Assembly: GCA_934717675.1 (NCBI GenBank)
Contig: CAKUYZ010000005.1
Location: forward strand, 1 to 64,000
DNA from: an uncultured Bacteroidales bacterium
GTDB lineage: Bacteria; Bacteroidota; Bacteroidia; Bacteroidales; Marinilabiliaceae
Length of the DNA: 64,000 bases
Direction: 5' to 3'
The stretch's first letter is position 1, and each line of letters begins with the position of its first letter. This document shows, piece by piece, positions 51,495 through 60,951 of the stretch. The notes beneath the pieces were generated by a model. That model ran no database searches, was not told the origin of the DNA, and saw only the letters and a list, made by a program, of their open reading frames with translations. The translations under genes and the position numbers were made by a program.

Positions 51495-52748
51495 TTATTT
51501 GAAGACGTGGTATGGGTCGGCCTCCACGGCCTCGAAGTCTTCAGAGCTGTTGTTTGTGTCCGCCAGGCTGCCATTGCTGACCTTGCGGCGCGCCGAAATG
51601 CCGAGGCGGTTTTTGTCGGTGCCTGTCGAGCCTAGAGACACGTGGCCGGCGTCGATGCTCTGGTCGGTCACGTTCCATGCCCACTGCGTGGAGGGAGACA
51701 GCGTCACGGCGTCAATAATCCAGTCATTGGGGAACATGTAGCCGCTCGCGCTCATCTCTTTCGTAATGGTCTCGCCTGTTTTCTTGTTGGTTGTCACGAG
51801 GATATATTTGCCGTCATACTTGAAGTCGGAGACGTATTCAGCGTCAGACACGCCGCCCGTCTCACCGCCTATGCGGCCAATGCCGAATGCCGTGTTACCC
51901 TGAGTGTTGGGCTGCCAAATGGTGTTAGACGCCTTCCATACGCACGTGAGGTTAGGCACATCCTGCACGTCGATGTCCAGGTTTTTCTCCGTCTCGTCAT
52001 ACCACTCGAAGTTGGCCTTGGAGAGGTCGAAAGAGAGGCTGTTGTCCGCGCGGTGGTCTTTTGCCACGTCTGCCAGCAGCAGAGACGCCCCGGGGGCCAC
52101 GGCCACGTCTTTCCCGTTGCCAGGAATCTTGTATATGGCGCAGACCACCATGTCGGTGCCCATCACGTCTGGCGTGTAGTCTTGCTTAGATGTGGTCTTG
52201 AATGCGCTCTCGAAGATGCACAGTCCGTCGGCATATACCGTGTCTGCCGAGTTGTTGAAGATGCGGAACCAGGCGTCGCCGCGATAGCTTTTGAGTCCGT
52301 CGGCCAGTTTGCTGTTGAGGCAAAGCTCGGCAATTACCAGTCCGCCGTCTCCTGCGGTCACTTTCTTGGGGGCGAAGCTTAGCTCAACGTTGCCGCCACT
52401 CACCCGCACGTTTTGTTTTGCGTCGCGGCTCGTCTCCACAATCTTGGCCGATGTCTCGCCCACGGGGCGGCTGGTGTAGATGGTCAGGGTCATGTTGTAG
52501 AGGCCGTCTTCCAAAGATATGGCGTCGGGAGCCACAGTGCGGAGGTCGAAGCGTTGTGACACTCCGTTGGATATGTTGGCCACGTCGAGGAACGCCGAGT
52601 CTGACTTGCTGATGTCGGTCAGCGCGCCGGGCAGGCTGATGGAGGGCGTGATGGTGCTGAACGACGGGTCGTCATCGTCATCGCAAGAGTTGAGGCTCAG
52701 TGCCGCCACGGCGGCAAGGCTCAGGAGCAGTGCTTTGGTTTTCTTCAT
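51495..52748 (-). CDS. DUF4876 domain lipoprotein
   Basis: 417 residues. Lipoprotein signal ending LSLNSCDDDDDP (Cys ~22); the Asp-rich stretch after Cys resembles Bacteroidota surface-export signals for lipoproteins. Then a carboxypeptidase-regulatory/beta-sandwich-like segment and the DUF4876 region (VIAELCLNSKLADGLKSYRGDAWFRIFNNS). Probably a surface-exposed lipoprotein that works with the TonB-dependent receptor encoded 46 bp upstream, analogous to SusD- or HmuY-like partners. The ligand is unknown. Confidence 0.8.
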   Translation of the reverse strand: MKKTKALLLSLAAVAALSLNSCDDDDDPSFSTITPSISLPGALTDISKSDSAFLDVANISNGVSQRFDLRTVAPDAISLEDGLYNMTLTIYTSRPVGETSAKIVETSRDAKQNVRVSGGNVELSFAPKKVTAGDGGLVIAELCLNSKLADGLKSYRGDAWFRIFNNSADTVYADGLCIFESAFKTTSKQDYTPDVMGTDMVVCAIYKIPGNGKDVAVAPGASLLLADVAKDHRADNSLSFDLSKANFEWYDETEKNLDIDVQDVPNLTCVWKASNTIWQPNTQGNTAFGIGRIGGETGGVSDAEYVSDFKYDGKYILVTTNKKTGETITKEMSASGYMFPNDWIIDAVTLSPSTQWAWNVTDQSIDAGHVSLGSTGTDKNRLGISARRKVSNGSLADTNNSSEDFEAVEADPYHVFK

Positions 52749-52794
52749 CTTAATATTGTTTTGGTTCCTAAATAGTGAAAGTCTTGCGTCAGAT

Positions 52795-55566
52795 TTAAAA
52801 TCTCACATAGGCTTGCGCCCCGAAATATGGAGAGAATGACCGGCGGACTGTGAACCCGTCTTTCTCATAGTCTCTCGCGGCGGCCAAGAGCCTGTCTGCA
52901 AAGAAACTAAGGGAGAAATAGGTGCCGAATTTTTTTGTGGCCTTGAAGTTGAACGTGGCGTAGGCCCGCTCTTCCATAGATATGCTGTTTGCCGTGTTGG
53001 TGAGCGTCAGCGCGCCCAAGACGGGGTCTTTGGCCTCGGCCTCGCCATAGGGCCTCTGCTGGCCGTCTATGCCCACGTAGGCCACTGGCCGTGCGTTGCG
53101 GAGCGGGGTGGTCGTCTTCCCGTGCCAGACGCACTCGGCTGTGGCGGAGAATATGAAGCCTATGCGGTCATAGTAGCTCTCTATGGTGAAAGAGGTGGTG
53201 GCTCTCTCGCTTAGCGACGTCTGATGCCAGTCATATAGCCCGGCGTACACATTGTCCACCACCACGCCCATCACCGTGGTGTTCGCCCCCTGATACCACT
53301 CCGGCTCACTGTTCTCTCGCGTGGTTTTGAGCCATGCGCCGCAAATGCTTAGCCGTGTGGAGATAGGTTTTATGCGCGGGGAGTCATATTGCCACTCCAC
53401 GCCGTCTTTCCTTATTGTGGAGCCGTTGCGCGCCGTCGTCACGAGTTTGAGCCTTGCCGTCTCCTCATAGGGCAGGGCGGATGGGTCGGGTCTTGCGGTG
53501 GGGTTTGCGCCCACGGAAGATGTGTCATACTTGCGATATGGCAGCGCTATGGGCGTCTTCATATATCGGAAACCATCGTCCATATTCTCATGAAACGCGC
53601 TGACCGACAGTGAGTGACCCCCTATGCGCAGACCCATGCGCAACTCCGTCTTGGTGTTGTGGGCGGGCTTCAGGCCCGGGGCGTCGCAGTTGATGGCGTA
53701 GGTTCTCACAATGGCCCGCCGCAGGGTCTCGTCTTTGTGCCAATAGTTCAGCTCAAAGATGTCTACATAAAGTTTGTCAGGATGCAGCAAGTCAATGGTG
53801 GGCATCTTGCTCAGCCTGCCCGCGCTGACCGATACGTCCATCTTCGCCATTCCCCATTTAGGCAGTTCTACGGTCATGTTGGCCCTAGGGTCGGCATACA
53901 CCCTGCCGCTCATGGCGTAGTGGCTCGGCAGCCCGGCCATAAGGCTCAGGCGCAGGCCAAGCGTGAGGCGGATGCCTACGGGGCCTAGCGTGGCCGAGGC
54001 CTCGTCTTCGGCAAACATTCCGACAATGTTTGTGGCGGGGATGGAGCTGAACGACCTGGGGCGGCGCGCCGTGGTGCCGCCAATGGGGCGTCTGGTGTCG
54101 AACACCTGCCCGCGGCCGTAGTTCTTGTTGCATTGCCACTCTGCCCCCGCCGATAGCCTGTGAGTGCTGTGGGGCAGGGCGGCCGTGAGGGTGGCTGTGG
54201 CTTGTGTGTTTGAGTAGAAAGGTCGGCCCTCCGCTTTGTGAGTGGCCACGTAGTCTTTTTCTAGAGGCAGCACGTCATGTGGCCGCCCGTCGGTGGTGTC
54301 TGACGGGGCGTATAGGTTTTGCGCGTTTATCACCCTTTTGCGTTGGCTCGTCTCCTCAACGCTCAGGCTCATGCTGTGGCGCAGCCTCACCAGCAGCCTC
54401 GCGTCTTGCCACAAGACGTCGTTGGCCACCGCCATACGGGTATGACGGCTCTCATATTTGTCTTCCCGCGCCGTCTGTCTCTCAGGGTCGGCCTTTTGCG
54501 CGTCAATGTTTTGGTCATAGTCGGCCGAGGGACTCCATGTCAGTGTCCCGCCCCAGATGCCGCTCCATGCCTTGCGCCCGCGCGCCGAGGCGTTGACGCG
54601 GCTAAACGTCTCATAACTGTTCCTCGGGTCAACCTCCGACTTCAGCAGCCCAGCCCCCAGGTTCACCACCCATCCGCCTTTGCAGTCCAGCCCCTTGCCC
54701 AGGCTGATGAGGCGGGAGTAAGGGTCGGCTTTGAGGCGAATGGTGAGGGGCGAGCCGCCAATCTTGCGGTGGATGTTCACCACGCCGCTTGTCAGGTCGC
54801 CATAGCGAACTGATGGGACGCCGCGGATCACCTCCACGCTCTCAATGTCGTCTGTCGGGATGGTGCGGAGGTCTGTGCCGCCGCTCACGTTTTGTCTCTT
54901 GTCATCGGCGTCGGTCTGTCCGGCGTCGGTTATTTTTTGCAGGTTGGCGTCGGCCCCTATGGGAGAGCCGTCCACCACTATTTTTGTGCCGAGGGCCGAT
55001 GTGGCGTAATCTTTGTCCTCGCTTGGCACTTCGCGCAGTGAGATGTTGTTGGCCTTTCCCATTTGCGGCTGTTGTGTCTGCCCGCCGGGCAGCAGGCTCA
55101 TAAGGTCGGCCAATGACGATGGTTGCAGGTGTTCCATGGCCGTTGGGCCTATCACGGTGGTGGCCGTCTGCGTCTGTCCCGCCTCGGAGGCTGTCACCCT
55201 CACCTCGGCCAAAGACACTGCCGTCTTGCGCAGTCTGATGGCGGCTGTCTCGCCCGGGCGCACGGCCACAGACGTTGTCTCATAGCCCAGAAAAGTGGCC
55301 GTGAGGCTGTCGCCGCCCAACGCGGGGAGGCTGAACCTGCCGTCGGAATCGGCCGATGCGCCAGTCAGCGTGACCCCGTTGCGCGTCAAGACTACGGCCG
55401 CGAACGGCAGCGGCTCCCCCGTCTCCGCGTCCGTCACTCTGCCCAGCATCTCCGCATCCGTCCGCCCTTGCGTCTGTGCGCTTGCGGCTGTGGAAAGGGC
55501 GGTCATGACGGTCAGGAAGATGGCCGCCAATATGCGCATTGAGAGTCTCGGGGCGTTGCGTGTCAT
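52795..55566 (-). CDS. TonB-dependent outer-membrane receptor
   Basis: 923 residues from the ATG at 55566; the frame runs further upstream to 55902 but that part overlaps the zip gene and lacks a signal sequence. Signal peptide to STAASAQ, an N-terminal carboxypeptidase-like domain (~30-110, MLGRVTDAETGEPLPFAAVVL), a plug with SVEVIRGVPSVRYGDLTSGVVNI (~235), then a 22-strand barrel ending in YVRF. Its ATG overlaps the TGA of the zip gene (ATGA), so the two are translationally coupled. This points to metal or metal-chelate uptake powered by TonB-ExbBD. Confidence 0.9.
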   Translation of the reverse strand: MTRNAPRLSMRILAAIFLTVMTALSTAASAQTQGRTDAEMLGRVTDAETGEPLPFAAVVLTRNGVTLTGASADSDGRFSLPALGGDSLTATFLGYETTSVAVRPGETAAIRLRKTAVSLAEVRVTASEAGQTQTATTVIGPTAMEHLQPSSLADLMSLLPGGQTQQPQMGKANNISLREVPSEDKDYATSALGTKIVVDGSPIGADANLQKITDAGQTDADDKRQNVSGGTDLRTIPTDDIESVEVIRGVPSVRYGDLTSGVVNIHRKIGGSPLTIRLKADPYSRLISLGKGLDCKGGWVVNLGAGLLKSEVDPRNSYETFSRVNASARGRKAWSGIWGGTLTWSPSADYDQNIDAQKADPERQTAREDKYESRHTRMAVANDVLWQDARLLVRLRHSMSLSVEETSQRKRVINAQNLYAPSDTTDGRPHDVLPLEKDYVATHKAEGRPFYSNTQATATLTAALPHSTHRLSAGAEWQCNKNYGRGQVFDTRRPIGGTTARRPRSFSSIPATNIVGMFAEDEASATLGPVGIRLTLGLRLSLMAGLPSHYAMSGRVYADPRANMTVELPKWGMAKMDVSVSAGRLSKMPTIDLLHPDKLYVDIFELNYWHKDETLRRAIVRTYAINCDAPGLKPAHNTKTELRMGLRIGGHSLSVSAFHENMDDGFRYMKTPIALPYRKYDTSSVGANPTARPDPSALPYEETARLKLVTTARNGSTIRKDGVEWQYDSPRIKPISTRLSICGAWLKTTRENSEPEWYQGANTTVMGVVVDNVYAGLYDWHQTSLSERATTSFTIESYYDRIGFIFSATAECVWHGKTTTPLRNARPVAYVGIDGQQRPYGEAEAKDPVLGALTLTNTANSISMEERAYATFNFKATKKFGTYFSLSFFADRLLAAARDYEKDGFTVRRSFSPYFGAQAYVRF

Positions 55567-56342
55567 GACAATATGGTGTCCAACAACATCATAAGAATGA
55601 ATCCCACGCCGAAGCCTATGGTGGAGATGTTGGAGTGCTTGCCAGATGAAGCTTCGGGAATAAGCTCCTCCACCACCACATATAGCATGGCTCCTGCCGC
55701 GAAACCCAGCAAATAGGGCAACACGCCCTTCAGGACTCCCGCCAGGGCAATGACGGCCACTGCGCCCACAGGCTCCACGAGGCCGCTCAGCGTGCCTATG
55801 CCAAACGAGCGCCACGCTCCGCCGCCAGCAGCCTTCAGAGGCATGGATATTATGGCCCCCTCTGGGATGTTTTGTATGGCAATGCCCAGGCTCACGGCCC
55901 ATACGCCCGCCGCCGTCACGCCGCCAGAGTCAATGGCGTCTGCCACCACCACGCCCACGGCCATGCCCTCTGGCAAGTTGTGTATGGCCACTGCCAACGC
56001 CAGCATCGAGGCCTTGGACAAATGAGATCTCACGCCCTCCGGCTTGTCGCCGACGGCGTGGAGGTGGGGCGTGAAAGTATCTATCAGGAGCAGGAAGCCC
56101 ATACCCAGGACGAAGCCCACTGCCGCGGGCACCGAGGCCCACTGGCCACTGTCGGCCGTCATCTCCATGCTGGGGATAAGCAGCGACCACACCGAGGCCG
56201 CCACCATCACGCCCGAGGCGAAGCCCAGCAGGGCTTTCTCCGTGAGGCGAGGCATCGACCCGCGCATCAGGAAGACGAACGCCGAGCCGAGAGTTGTTCC
56301 TAAAACCGGGATGGCCAGAGCCAAGACCACATTTCCGTCCAT
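55563..56342 (-). CDS. ZIP family metal transporter
   Basis: About 259 residues from the ATG at 56342 (an upstream TTG at 56351 is less likely). Eight membrane helices. The metal-binding helices carry AIHNLPEGMAVG near 125 and AIQNIPEGAIISMPL near 160, and an IDTFTPHLHAVGD loop has histidines. ZupT/ZIP proteins import zinc and other divalent metals across the inner membrane. It is the first gene of the operon; the receptor, DUF4876 and DUF6850 genes follow. Confidence 0.92.
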   Translation of the reverse strand: MDGNVVLALAIPVLGTTLGSAFVFLMRGSMPRLTEKALLGFASGVMVAASVWSLLIPSMEMTADSGQWASVPAAVGFVLGMGFLLLIDTFTPHLHAVGDKPEGVRSHLSKASMLALAVAIHNLPEGMAVGVVVADAIDSGGVTAAGVWAVSLGIAIQNIPEGAIISMPLKAAGGGAWRSFGIGTLSGLVEPVGAVAVIALAGVLKGVLPYLLGFAAGAMLYVVVEELIPEASSGKHSNISTIGFGVGFILMMLLDTILS

Positions 56343-56389
56343 ATGAGGCAATGGTGGGTGGTTTTTTCTACGCTTGAATTATTCAGCCT

Positions 56390-56421
56390 CTAAATTAGCG
56401 GTATCATTTAAATATTCCAAA
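56390..56421 (-). promoter_or_regulatory. Promoter of the zip-receptor operon
   Basis: On the minus strand TTTG (56418-56421) and TAATTTAG (56390-56397) are 20 bp apart; one mismatch in the -7 box. The start would be near 56384, about 40 bases before the ATG. A zinc-responsive operator could lie here, but I see no clear inverted repeat. Confidence 0.6.
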
Positions 56422-56483
56422 TAACAAAGGGCGCGAATTTTGTGGCGTCATAACTGGGACGTCTGGCCACCTGGGTGCGGGGG

Positions 56484-57428
56484 TTATCTGCGAGGTTGGC
56501 CGCCTTCGCGATATTTGCCCTCGTCTTCGCTCATAATGTTGATGTAGCTCTCATAGCGCGTCGGGGCTATGTCTCCCCTCTCCACGGCCTCTATCACGGC
56601 GCAGCCCGGCTCGTGGGTGTGGGTGCAGTCGGGATAGCGGCACCCTTGGCTGGCGCGGAAAATGTCGCGGAAATAGTGCGCCATCTCCGCTCGACCTATG
56701 TTTATGATTCCGAACCCTCTGATTCCTGGCGTGTCTATTATGTCTGCGCCAAAAGAGAGGTGGTGCATCTCAGCGAATGTCGTGGTGTGCCTCCCGCTGT
56801 TGTTCGCCTCGCTTATGGCCGAGGTGCGGATGTCTAGCCCGGGCTCCAGGCGGTTTACGAGTGTCGATTTGCCAACACCGGAGTGCCCGGCTATTGCCGT
56901 GAGCTTGCCGCGCAGCAGCTCTTTCACGTCGTCGAGGCCTTCGCCCGTCGAGGCCGAGAGGCGAAGCGTCTTGTAGCCAACGTGGCCATAGACCGCCTCG
57001 CGATATTCCAGCTCGGCCATCTCATCGGCCGTGTAGAGGTCTGTCTTGTTAAAGGCTATTATCACGTCCACGCCATAGGCCTCGGCCGAGGCCAAGAATC
57101 TGTCAATGAAGACGGTAGACGTCTCAGGGTGGTTGATGGTGGTCACGAGCAGGGCCTGATCCACATTGGCGGCAATGACGTGGCTCTCTTTGCTCAAGTT
57201 GGTAGAGCGGCGGACAATGAAGTTGCGCCTGTCGCACACCTCGGAAATCACGCTGTCGGCGCCGTCTGACGATATTTTCACGCGGTCGCCTACCGCCACG
57301 GGGTTTGTGCTGCGTGAGCCGCTTAGGCGCATTCGCCCTTTCAGGCGGCACTCTAGTGTCGCCCCGTCGTCGGTTCTTACCGTATATGCGCTACCTGTGG
57401 AGCGGATCACTGTTCCTTGTTCGGGCAT
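56484..57428 (-). CDS. rsgA: Small ribosomal subunit biogenesis GTPase RsgA
   Basis: 314 residues. N-terminal OB-fold (GTVIRSTGSAYTVRTDDG), then a circularly permuted GTPase: G4 IAFNKTDL, G5 STGEG, G1 AIAGHSGVGKSTLVN, G3 DTPGIRGF, and a C-terminal zinc knuckle CRYPDCTHTHEPGCAV. Late 30S maturation factor. It stands alone between the zip operon promoter and the divergent Rpn gene. Confidence 0.95.
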   Translation of the reverse strand: MPEQGTVIRSTGSAYTVRTDDGATLECRLKGRMRLSGSRSTNPVAVGDRVKISSDGADSVISEVCDRRNFIVRRSTNLSKESHVIAANVDQALLVTTINHPETSTVFIDRFLASAEAYGVDVIIAFNKTDLYTADEMAELEYREAVYGHVGYKTLRLSASTGEGLDDVKELLRGKLTAIAGHSGVGKSTLVNRLEPGLDIRTSAISEANNSGRHTTTFAEMHHLSFGADIIDTPGIRGFGIINIGRAEMAHYFRDIFRASQGCRYPDCTHTHEPGCAVIEAVERGDIAPTRYESYINIMSEDEGKYREGGQPRR

Positions 57429-57505
57429 CGTGTTATTGCTGTTTCGTGATGGTTGGCAAACGTAGGGAAAATTTTCTTACCTTAGGTTCGATAAAGATAA
57501 TCCCT

Positions 57506-58444
57506 ATGCCGATGGAACCAAAATATGTGGGCTTCGATTGGGCCATGAAACGTCTGCTCCGCGACAAGGCGAACCACGCCGTCATTGAGGGACTGTTGTC
57601 GTCGCTCATAGGCCGCGACTTCCACATTGTGCGCTTTCTGGAGAGCGAGGGAAACCAGGAGAGCGAGCAGGACAAGTTCAACAGGGTCGACATATTGGCC
57701 GAGAGCGACGACGGGTCGCTCACCATTGTCGAGATTCAGAACTCTCACCAGTTGGACTATTTCCACCGCATGCTCTACGGCGTGTCCAAGACCATAACGG
57801 AATACATAGGCCTGGGCGACGCCTACAGCAAGATTCGCAAGGTCTACTCCGTCAACATTGTGTATTTTGAGCTAGGGCAGGGCGGCGACTACGTCTATCA
57901 CGGCACCACCGACTTCGTGAGCCTGCACGAGCCGTATGACCACCTGCGCCTCACGCGGCGTCAGTCCGAGGCTTTTTTCGGCGCGGGCGGTGGAGACCAT
58001 ATGGCGGGCGACCTGTTCCCTGAGTATTATATCTTGCGCGTCAACGACTTTGACAAGGTGGCCGTCACGCCACTAGACGAGTGGGTCAAGTTTCTCAAAG
58101 ACGGCTACATAAGCGACAAGTCGCAGACCCCCGGCCTCGTTGAGGCACGGCGTTGCATGCTGTTCAGTTCAATGAACGCCTCCGACCGGCGGTCTTTCCT
58201 GGCGCACATGGAGGCCCTGCGGATGCAGCGCAGTGTGTTGGAGACGAGCCGCGGCGACGGCCTGCGCGAGGGGCTGCGCAAAGGTCTGGAGATTGGCCGC
58301 AAAGAGGGAATGGCAGAGGGCGCCAGCAGAGCCTCTGCCAGCATAGCCCGCAAATTGTTGGCTATGGGCATGGCGCCCGCCTCGGTGGCGCAGGCCACGG
58401 GACTGTCGGAGGCCGAGGTTGAGGCCTTGGCGGCCAAGGGTTAG
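57506..58444 (+). CDS. Rpn family PD-(D/E)XK nuclease (second locus)
   Basis: 312 residues from the ATG at 57506 (57512 also possible); the frame runs back to 57305 through the rsgA promoter side and is not coding there. Motifs: KYVGFDWAMKRLLRD, NRVDILAESDDGSLTIVEIQ (Asp, ExQ of the nuclease core near residues 58-75), FHRMLYGVSKTITEYI. The C-terminal tail GDGLREGLRKGLEIGRKEGM has a short, imperfect version of the Gly-Glu-Arg repeats and a final helical domain, like the Rpn at 34102. An internal Met near MEALRMQRS could start a short form. No duplicate copy follows. Confidence 0.85.
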   Translation: MPMEPKYVGFDWAMKRLLRDKANHAVIEGLLSSLIGRDFHIVRFLESEGNQESEQDKFNRVDILAESDDGSLTIVEIQNSHQLDYFHRMLYGVSKTITEYIGLGDAYSKIRKVYSVNIVYFELGQGGDYVYHGTTDFVSLHEPYDHLRLTRRQSEAFFGAGGGDHMAGDLFPEYYILRVNDFDKVAVTPLDEWVKFLKDGYISDKSQTPGLVEARRCMLFSSMNASDRRSFLAHMEALRMQRSVLETSRGDGLREGLRKGLEIGRKEGMAEGASRASASIARKLLAMGMAPASVAQATGLSEAEVEALAAKG

Positions 58445-59157
58445 GGGTGCGGCCTCAGGATGGCCACTAGGCTGAGGAGCTCCCACGTCAGCTCGCTCTC
58501 GCCGCCCATGTTGGCTGTTGACTGCCCTGGCCGGTGCGTGCCGATGCCGCTGAGTGCCATCATGCGGAGCATTGAGGTGCGAGAGGCGAAGTGCTGAGAC
58601 TCAAACGTCTGGTGCGCCACTTTCACCTCAAATCCATTTTTTTTGAATTCAGAGCTCCACTCCTTGAGTGTGGGGTAGCTGTTTTGTCTCCCGCCGCGCA
58701 ACTCCTTGAATGTCTGTGGCCCATACGTCACCAAGGCCACCGTGCCGCCATGAGGCAATGCGCGCGCGGCTTTGGAGACGAAGCTGAGCGGCGATGTGAA
58801 CCATTGGGCGGCCGAGGCGGACACTATGACGTCGGCCGCCGGCCACTCTGTCGTCTCGGCGTCAGCTTCCATTGTGGTCACGTCCGAGCTTGGCGCAAAA
58901 CGCATCGTGCGGCTTATGGCCGCAGACAGCATCTTGTCGCTCAAGTCGTTAAGTGTTATATGCTTTGGGTGGCACGCCCGTGCCATGGCCGCAGTCAGCG
59001 TGCCTGTGCCGCAGCCAATCTCCAGCACGCTCGCCCCCTGTGGAATCCAGGGTGAGGCCTCGGCAACTAGCCGCAAGGCGGCGGAGCGTTGCACGGTGGC
59101 CACTTCGTCATAGGTGGCGGAGCTGTCGCCAAAGCGTTGGCCTACGTCCCTTTTCAT
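58441..59157 (-). CDS. bioC: Malonyl-ACP O-methyltransferase
   Basis: Methylates malonyl-ACP to start the disguised fatty-acid route to pimelate. 238 residues from the ATG at 59157. RFGDSSATYDEVATVQRSAA at the N-terminus and the SAM-binding VLEIGCGTGTLTA near residue 45 are typical of BioC. Last gene of the biotin operon; its stop overlaps the convergent Rpn stop by 4 bp. Confidence 0.92.
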   Translation of the reverse strand: MKRDVGQRFGDSSATYDEVATVQRSAALRLVAEASPWIPQGASVLEIGCGTGTLTAAMARACHPKHITLNDLSDKMLSAAISRTMRFAPSSDVTTMEADAETTEWPAADVIVSASAAQWFTSPLSFVSKAARALPHGGTVALVTYGPQTFKELRGGRQNSYPTLKEWSSEFKKNGFEVKVAHQTFESQHFASRTSMLRMMALSGIGTHRPGQSTANMGGESELTWELLSLVAILRPHP

Positions 59158-59179
59158 TCGTCTAGTCCTTTCCACGGCG

Positions 59180-59806
59180 TCAAAATGGCCAGTGCGGGCA
59201 GTCGCGCTCTTCCGTCTCTTTGGCGTGTGTGGCCCACCAGAGGCGTTGCGCGGCGGGTGGGAATATGCGGTCGCGTCTGCCTATCACCGCCACGTCCCAC
59301 GTGCGGTGACCCGCCTCGTCGTTGTCAGTTTGCGCCGCCAAGATGGCTTCAAGCTCGGCCTTTTGGTCGGCCGCGTCGCGGTGCGTCAGCAAGGTGCGCA
59401 CCGTGGGCGTCAGTTGTGGGCTTATGGCAATCTTGCGGGCGAATTTGTCACGATTGGCCTCGTCAAAGTGGTCTATCGTGAGTCGTATGGCTTCTGCCCC
59501 AATGCCTTGGCTCGGGTCGGCGGGCACTGGCGTGCCACAGATGGCAGTGGCTTTTCTCACCCTCACCTCGGGGTGATGCCTCAAAAACGCCTCGGCCGCC
59601 CACACTCCCATCGACCAGGCCTTCACCTCCACCTCTTGCCAAGGAGAGAGGTTCAGTGCCTTGTCTTCCAGCGTCGTGTAGTCCCACAGGGCAATGACGT
59701 TGCCCACGTCGGGCAAGAAGTCCGCAATGTGGCTGTCGAATCCCCAACCCAAAAACCAGAGCGTGGCAGTGCGGCTGTCGGCCGTCCGTATCTTGCAGTG
59801 TCTCAC
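59180..59806 (-). CDS. bioG: Pimeloyl-ACP methyl ester esterase, BioG type
   Basis: Removes the methyl ester from pimeloyl-ACP methyl ester. 208 residues, alpha/beta-hydrolase of the BioG (DUF452) family: LWFLGWGFDSHIADFLP near residue 16 and the nucleophile in AWSMGVWAA near residue 63; Asp and His are expected near VIGRRDRIFPP and DCPHW. BioG replaces BioH in many Bacteroidota. It overlaps the end of bioF by 4 bp (59803-59806). Confidence 0.92.
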   Translation of the reverse strand: MRHCKIRTADSRTATLWFLGWGFDSHIADFLPDVGNVIALWDYTTLEDKALNLSPWQEVEVKAWSMGVWAAEAFLRHHPEVRVRKATAICGTPVPADPSQGIGAEAIRLTIDHFDEANRDKFARKIAISPQLTPTVRTLLTHRDAADQKAELEAILAAQTDNDEAGHRTWDVAVIGRRDRIFPPAAQRLWWATHAKETEERDCPHWPF

Positions 59807-60936
59807 GGCAATGAGTTTTTTATGACGCTGACGAGCGGCAATAGCTCATCTTTTGTCATGTTGGCTTTCAGCGAGAGCCGCAACCTGGCTTGGCCAAGCG
59901 GCACTGTGGGGTGGCGGATGGGCAGCACGTAAAATCCCTCGGAGCGCAGTTTGGCGGCCAAGGCCACGGCGGTGGCGTTCTCGCCACAGAGGTATGGCAC
60001 AATGTGCGTGGCCTCCATCGGATCTGTGGCGCAGCTCAGGCTCTCTGTCAGCCACCGCCCCAGCTCTTGCAGGTGGGCGCGCTCGCCAGACATGCCGCGC
60101 GCGTGGCGAATGATGTGGCGGGTCCATGCCACATTGATTGGCGGCAGTCCCGTGGTGAATATCAGCGTGCGGCAACGGTTGACGAGCCACTCCCGCGCGG
60201 CGGGAGACGTGACGGCCCACGCCCCCTCCGAGGCCAAAGCCTTGCCGCATGTGCCGACAATGATGTCGGCCTCGCCCAAGAGACCGAGCTCGCCCAAGAG
60301 GCCCTCGCCCTCGCGCCCCCTCGCGCCGACGCCATGAGCCTCGTCCACATATAGCCAAAACCCGTATTGGCGACGCATCTCGGCCAGCTCCGCTAGCGGG
60401 GCCTTGTCTCCGTCCATGCTATATATGCTCTCCACCACCACGAAGGTGCGCCCGCCTGCGCTTTTGCCTCGCTCCAGGAGGCGACGCAGGTGAGCCATGT
60501 CGTTGTGGTTGAACCTCAATGTGTTTGTGCCGTTTGCGGCGCAGAGGCGCATGCCGTCTATCAGGCTGGCGTGAATCAGCTTGTCGGCAATCACGGTGTC
60601 CTCCTTGTCGGCCAACGCGGGAAGGATGCCTGTGTTGGCGTGGTAGCCGCAGTTGAAGACAAGGGCGGCTCGCCCGCCGTACAGGTCAGACAGCTCGGCC
60701 TCCAGCGCGGCATATTCGGCATGGTTGCCCGTCAGCAGGCGGCTAGACGACGCGCTCATTGAGCTTGTCCGAGGGGTGTATCGTCCCAAGAACTCATCCA
60801 TCAGGTCGGCGCGGTCGGCCAGTCCCAGGTAGTCGTTGGTGGAGAGGTTAACCATGGTGCCGGGCGCGGCGGTTGGCAGAGTGCGCAGGCAGTCGGCCTG
60901 GCGAAGCTCGTTCAGCTCTTTTTCAATGTCTATCAT
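59803..60936 (-). CDS. bioF: 8-amino-7-oxononanoate synthase
   Basis: PLP enzyme condensing pimeloyl-ACP and alanine. 377 residues. VNLSTNDYLGLADR near residue 29, FNCGYHANTGILPAL near 94, VDEAHGVGARG near 190 and the PLP-lysine in IIVGTCGKALASEG near 220. Third gene of the biotin operon, 15 bp after bioA. Confidence 0.93.
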   Translation of the reverse strand: MIDIEKELNELRQADCLRTLPTAAPGTMVNLSTNDYLGLADRADLMDEFLGRYTPRTSSMSASSSRLLTGNHAEYAALEAELSDLYGGRAALVFNCGYHANTGILPALADKEDTVIADKLIHASLIDGMRLCAANGTNTLRFNHNDMAHLRRLLERGKSAGGRTFVVVESIYSMDGDKAPLAELAEMRRQYGFWLYVDEAHGVGARGREGEGLLGELGLLGEADIIVGTCGKALASEGAWAVTSPAAREWLVNRCRTLIFTTGLPPINVAWTRHIIRHARGMSGERAHLQELGRWLTESLSCATDPMEATHIVPYLCGENATAVALAAKLRSEGFYVLPIRHPTVPLGQARLRLSLKANMTKDELLPLVSVIKNSLP

Positions 60937-60951
60937 GTCTGACGTAGCGTC

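Noticed and set aside
55567..55902. Extended N-terminus of the TonB-dependent receptor
   Set aside because: This part overlaps the zip gene in another frame; the signal peptide starts at the ATG at 55566.
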